Assembly: GCF_010731855.1 (NCBI RefSeq)
Contig: NZ_AP022620.1
Span: 2,046,001 to 2,110,000, forward strand
Reading direction: 5' to 3'
Length of the DNA: 64,000 nucleotides
DNA from: Mycolicibacterium anyangense
Lineage (GTDB): Bacteria; Actinomycetota; Actinomycetes; Mycobacteriales; Mycobacteriaceae
Shown: one piece after another, positions 62,558 to 64,000 of the stretch
Position numbering within the stretch: position 1 is the first letter of the stretch
Layout: every line of letters begins with the position of its first letter
Notes under the pieces: model-generated
What the model saw: the letters and a program-made list of their open reading frames with translations, nothing else
Database searches by the model: none
Told to the model about the DNA's origin: nothing
Translations under genes and position numbers: made by a program

Positions 62558-64000
62558 GTGACGACGACGGAGACTTCGAATCGACCGAAACGGCGTAGTG
62601 ACGCCGCGGTGCTGCGCCGGATCTGGCGGCTGCACTTCTGGGTGGGGCTGTTCGCAGCGCCGGTCCTGGTAGTGCTGGCCTGCACCGGGCTGGTGATCCT
62701 CTACAGCCAGCCGCTCGACGCCGCACTGAACCGACATTTGTTCATCGTCGAGCAGGGGCCGCAGACCATCCCGCTCGATCAACAGGTGGCCACCGCCAAA
62801 CAGCATGTCGGTTCCGACTTCTCGCTCGAAGCGGTCACCCCGCCGGACAACGGCCGCGGATCTACTCGGGTGGACTTCCTGGCCCCCAACACCGCCGGCT
62901 ACCCGCAGGCCGAGACCAACGTGGTCCAGGTGTTCGTGAACCCCTACACCGGCGCCTACCTCGGTCAGCGCGATCAGCTGTCCGGCCTGGTCGGATGGGC
63001 CAACCAACTGCACCGGATGTTCGGCAACGACGGCCCGCATGTGCAGTTGCCGTCGTTGGGCCATCTGATCAACCCGTCGGCCTACCCCAACTCCACCATC
63101 CCGGTCGGGGTGGGCAATCTGTGGATCGAACTGACCGCCACCTGGATTCTGGTGTTGCTGGCCACCGGTATCTACCTGTGGTGGCCGCGGGCCATCGAGG
63201 CCGCCAAACCGCTGGTCAAAGTCCGGTGGCGCAAGGGCGGCCGGATCCGGTGGCGTGACGTCCATGCGCTGACCGGTGTGGTGATCGCGGTCATCCTGAT
63301 CTGCTACATCGTCTCCGGAATGACCTGGACCCGCTACTGGGGCGAGAACTGGCGCACGGTCGTTGCCACCGTCACTCCATCCACCACGATCGACGCCCCG
63401 TCCACCGCGGCCACACTCGGCGACTACGACCGGCTGGGCCGGCGGATCGCCTGGGCCGCCACCGACGATCCGGTCTATGCATCGCAACCTGGCGGGACCG
63501 TCCCGGCGCGGCTGTCCTATGCCGACATCGACAAGATCGCCAAGGACGAGCACATGCTGCCCGGCTACGCGATCTTCCCGCCGTCGGACTCCACCACGGA
63601 CGGCAAGACCGTCTACGGCAGCTACACGGTGGTCAACCGCTGGCCGCAGCGGGTCTCCGAACAGCGCACGCTGTACCTCAACCAGTTCACCGGAGCGACC
63701 ATCACCAACGCCACCGCCGCCCAGGACGGCGCCCTGTCGCGGCTCACCAGTTTCGGGATCGCCATGCACATGGGTAACCAAATGGGTTGGCTCACCAGGA
63801 TTTCAGCGACCGTCGCCTGCCTCGGCGTGCTGACCAGCGTGCTGACTGGACTGCTCATGTGGTGGAAGCGACGGCCGAAGGGCGGCACCGGTCTGCCCGC
63901 CCCGGTGAGCGAAGCCACCCGTGCCAACACGCCACGGGGCGCGATGACGGCGGCGACGATCGTTGCCGTCACCCTCGGTGTGCTCTACCCAGTGTTCGGG
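62558..64000 (+). CDS. PepSY-associated TM protein (partial, runs off window)
   Basis: 481 codons present, no stop before the window edge. Order: basic N-terminus, helix WRLHFWVGLFAAPVLVVLACTGLVILY, a PepSY-like segment with VFVNPYTGAYLGQRD, second helix WIELTATWILVLLATGIYLWWPR, a conserved RWRDVHALTGVVIAVILICYIVSGMTWTRYWGENWR, a second PepSY-like part (LYLNQFTGATI), and a helix pair near the end. This family of iron-regulated or peptidase-inhibitory membrane proteins is linked to metal or heme reduction. GTG at 62558; an out-of-frame ATG lies 7 bases upstream. Confidence 0.85.
   Translation, partial: MTTTETSNRPKRRSDAAVLRRIWRLHFWVGLFAAPVLVVLACTGLVILYSQPLDAALNRHLFIVEQGPQTIPLDQQVATAKQHVGSDFSLEAVTPPDNGRGSTRVDFLAPNTAGYPQAETNVVQVFVNPYTGAYLGQRDQLSGLVGWANQLHRMFGNDGPHVQLPSLGHLINPSAYPNSTIPVGVGNLWIELTATWILVLLATGIYLWWPRAIEAAKPLVKVRWRKGGRIRWRDVHALTGVVIAVILICYIVSGMTWTRYWGENWRTVVATVTPSTTIDAPSTAATLGDYDRLGRRIAWAATDDPVYASQPGGTVPARLSYADIDKIAKDEHMLPGYAIFPPSDSTTDGKTVYGSYTVVNRWPQRVSEQRTLYLNQFTGATITNATAAQDGALSRLTSFGIAMHMGNQMGWLTRISATVACLGVLTSVLTGLLMWWKRRPKGGTGLPAPVSEATRANTPRGAMTAATIVAVTLGVLYPVFG

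Noticed and set aside
62051..63781. 576-codon minus-strand open frame over the RNase Z-like and PepSY genes
   Set aside because: It spans two recognisable plus-strand genes and their spacer; the composition is that of an antisense reading of GC-rich codons.

Overview
The window is high-GC actinobacterial chromosome, and its gene content and order point to a mycobacterium, most likely a rapid grower of the Mycolicibacterium type. From about 7.4 kb onward the order follows the M. tuberculosis Rv2342-Rv2407 segment as I remember it: tRNA-Asn, dnaG, dgt, the TPM protein, glyS, smtB-zur, uppS, recO, amiA2, era, ybeY, phoH, rsmE, dnaJ2, hrcA, hemW, nirA-cysH-cbiX, cysA-cysW-cysT-subI, trehalase, lppR, lepA, the Rv2405/Rv2406c genes and the RNase Z-like gene. 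The tuberculosis-specific insertions (PE/PPE and ESX genes, phospholipases, mycobactin locus) are absent from these positions. Other islets sit between the conserved blocks.

Layout. 0-7.4 kb is accessory: a MarR regulator, a VIT/CCC1 metal transporter, an acyl-CoA oxidase-like enzyme, a large MASE1-PAS-GGDEF-EAL protein and a decayed cox3/cox4 remnant beside tRNA-Asn. 7.4-18 kb is core: primase, dGTPase, two tandem TPM proteins, glycyl-tRNA synthetase and the zinc regulators SmtB and Zur. 18-24.2 kb is a lactate islet (lldP-lutA-lutB-lutC, divergent FadR-type regulator) followed by a secreted Cys-repeat protein. 24.3-27.9 kb is the uppS-recO block and an amidase. 27.9-30.2 kb is an islet with a PGRS-like protein lacking a PE domain and an orphan HTH protein. 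30.2-40.1 kb holds the era-to-hrcA maturation and heat-shock genes, then hemW. 40.2-47.5 kb is the assimilatory sulfate regulon: reduction genes on the plus strand converge on the sulfate ABC transporter on the minus strand. 47.5-57.5 kb carries small membrane proteins, trehalase, a MarR-MFS pair, two PknH-sensor-like lipoproteins, lepA, a PemK/MazF-like protein, an LLM monooxygenase and a CBS protein. 57.5-64 kb has an aldo/keto reductase, a glutamine-synthetase-like/creatininase/TetR operon, an RNase Z-like hydrolase and a PepSY-TM protein cut by the window edge.

Most notable: (i) PhoH is interrupted by a 359-residue intein starting with Ala and carrying the Trp-Cys-Thr triad of class 3 inteins plus a LAGLIDADG endonuclease; (ii) both arms of the sulfur regulon are preceded by 30-aa cysteine-rich leader peptides, and the nirA Shine-Dalgarno is locked in a perfect hairpin; (iii) an 11-codon mini-ORF links nirA to cysH with ATGA overlaps at both ends; (iv) the TPM gene is tandemly duplicated together with its leaderless-type promoter; (v) a pseudo-cytidine deaminase without catalytic residues sits next to era; (vi) clear palindromic operators stand before the lactate, zinc, heat-shock, MarR-MFS and GS/creatininase units.

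Many genes are translationally coupled by ATGA/GTGA overlaps, and several have a TANNNT -10 hexamer 6-8 nt before the start codon, as in mycobacterial leaderless transcripts. No CRISPR array, insertion sequence or prophage was seen, and there is no gene-free stretch over 300 bases. All assignments come from reading the sequence; no database search was run.
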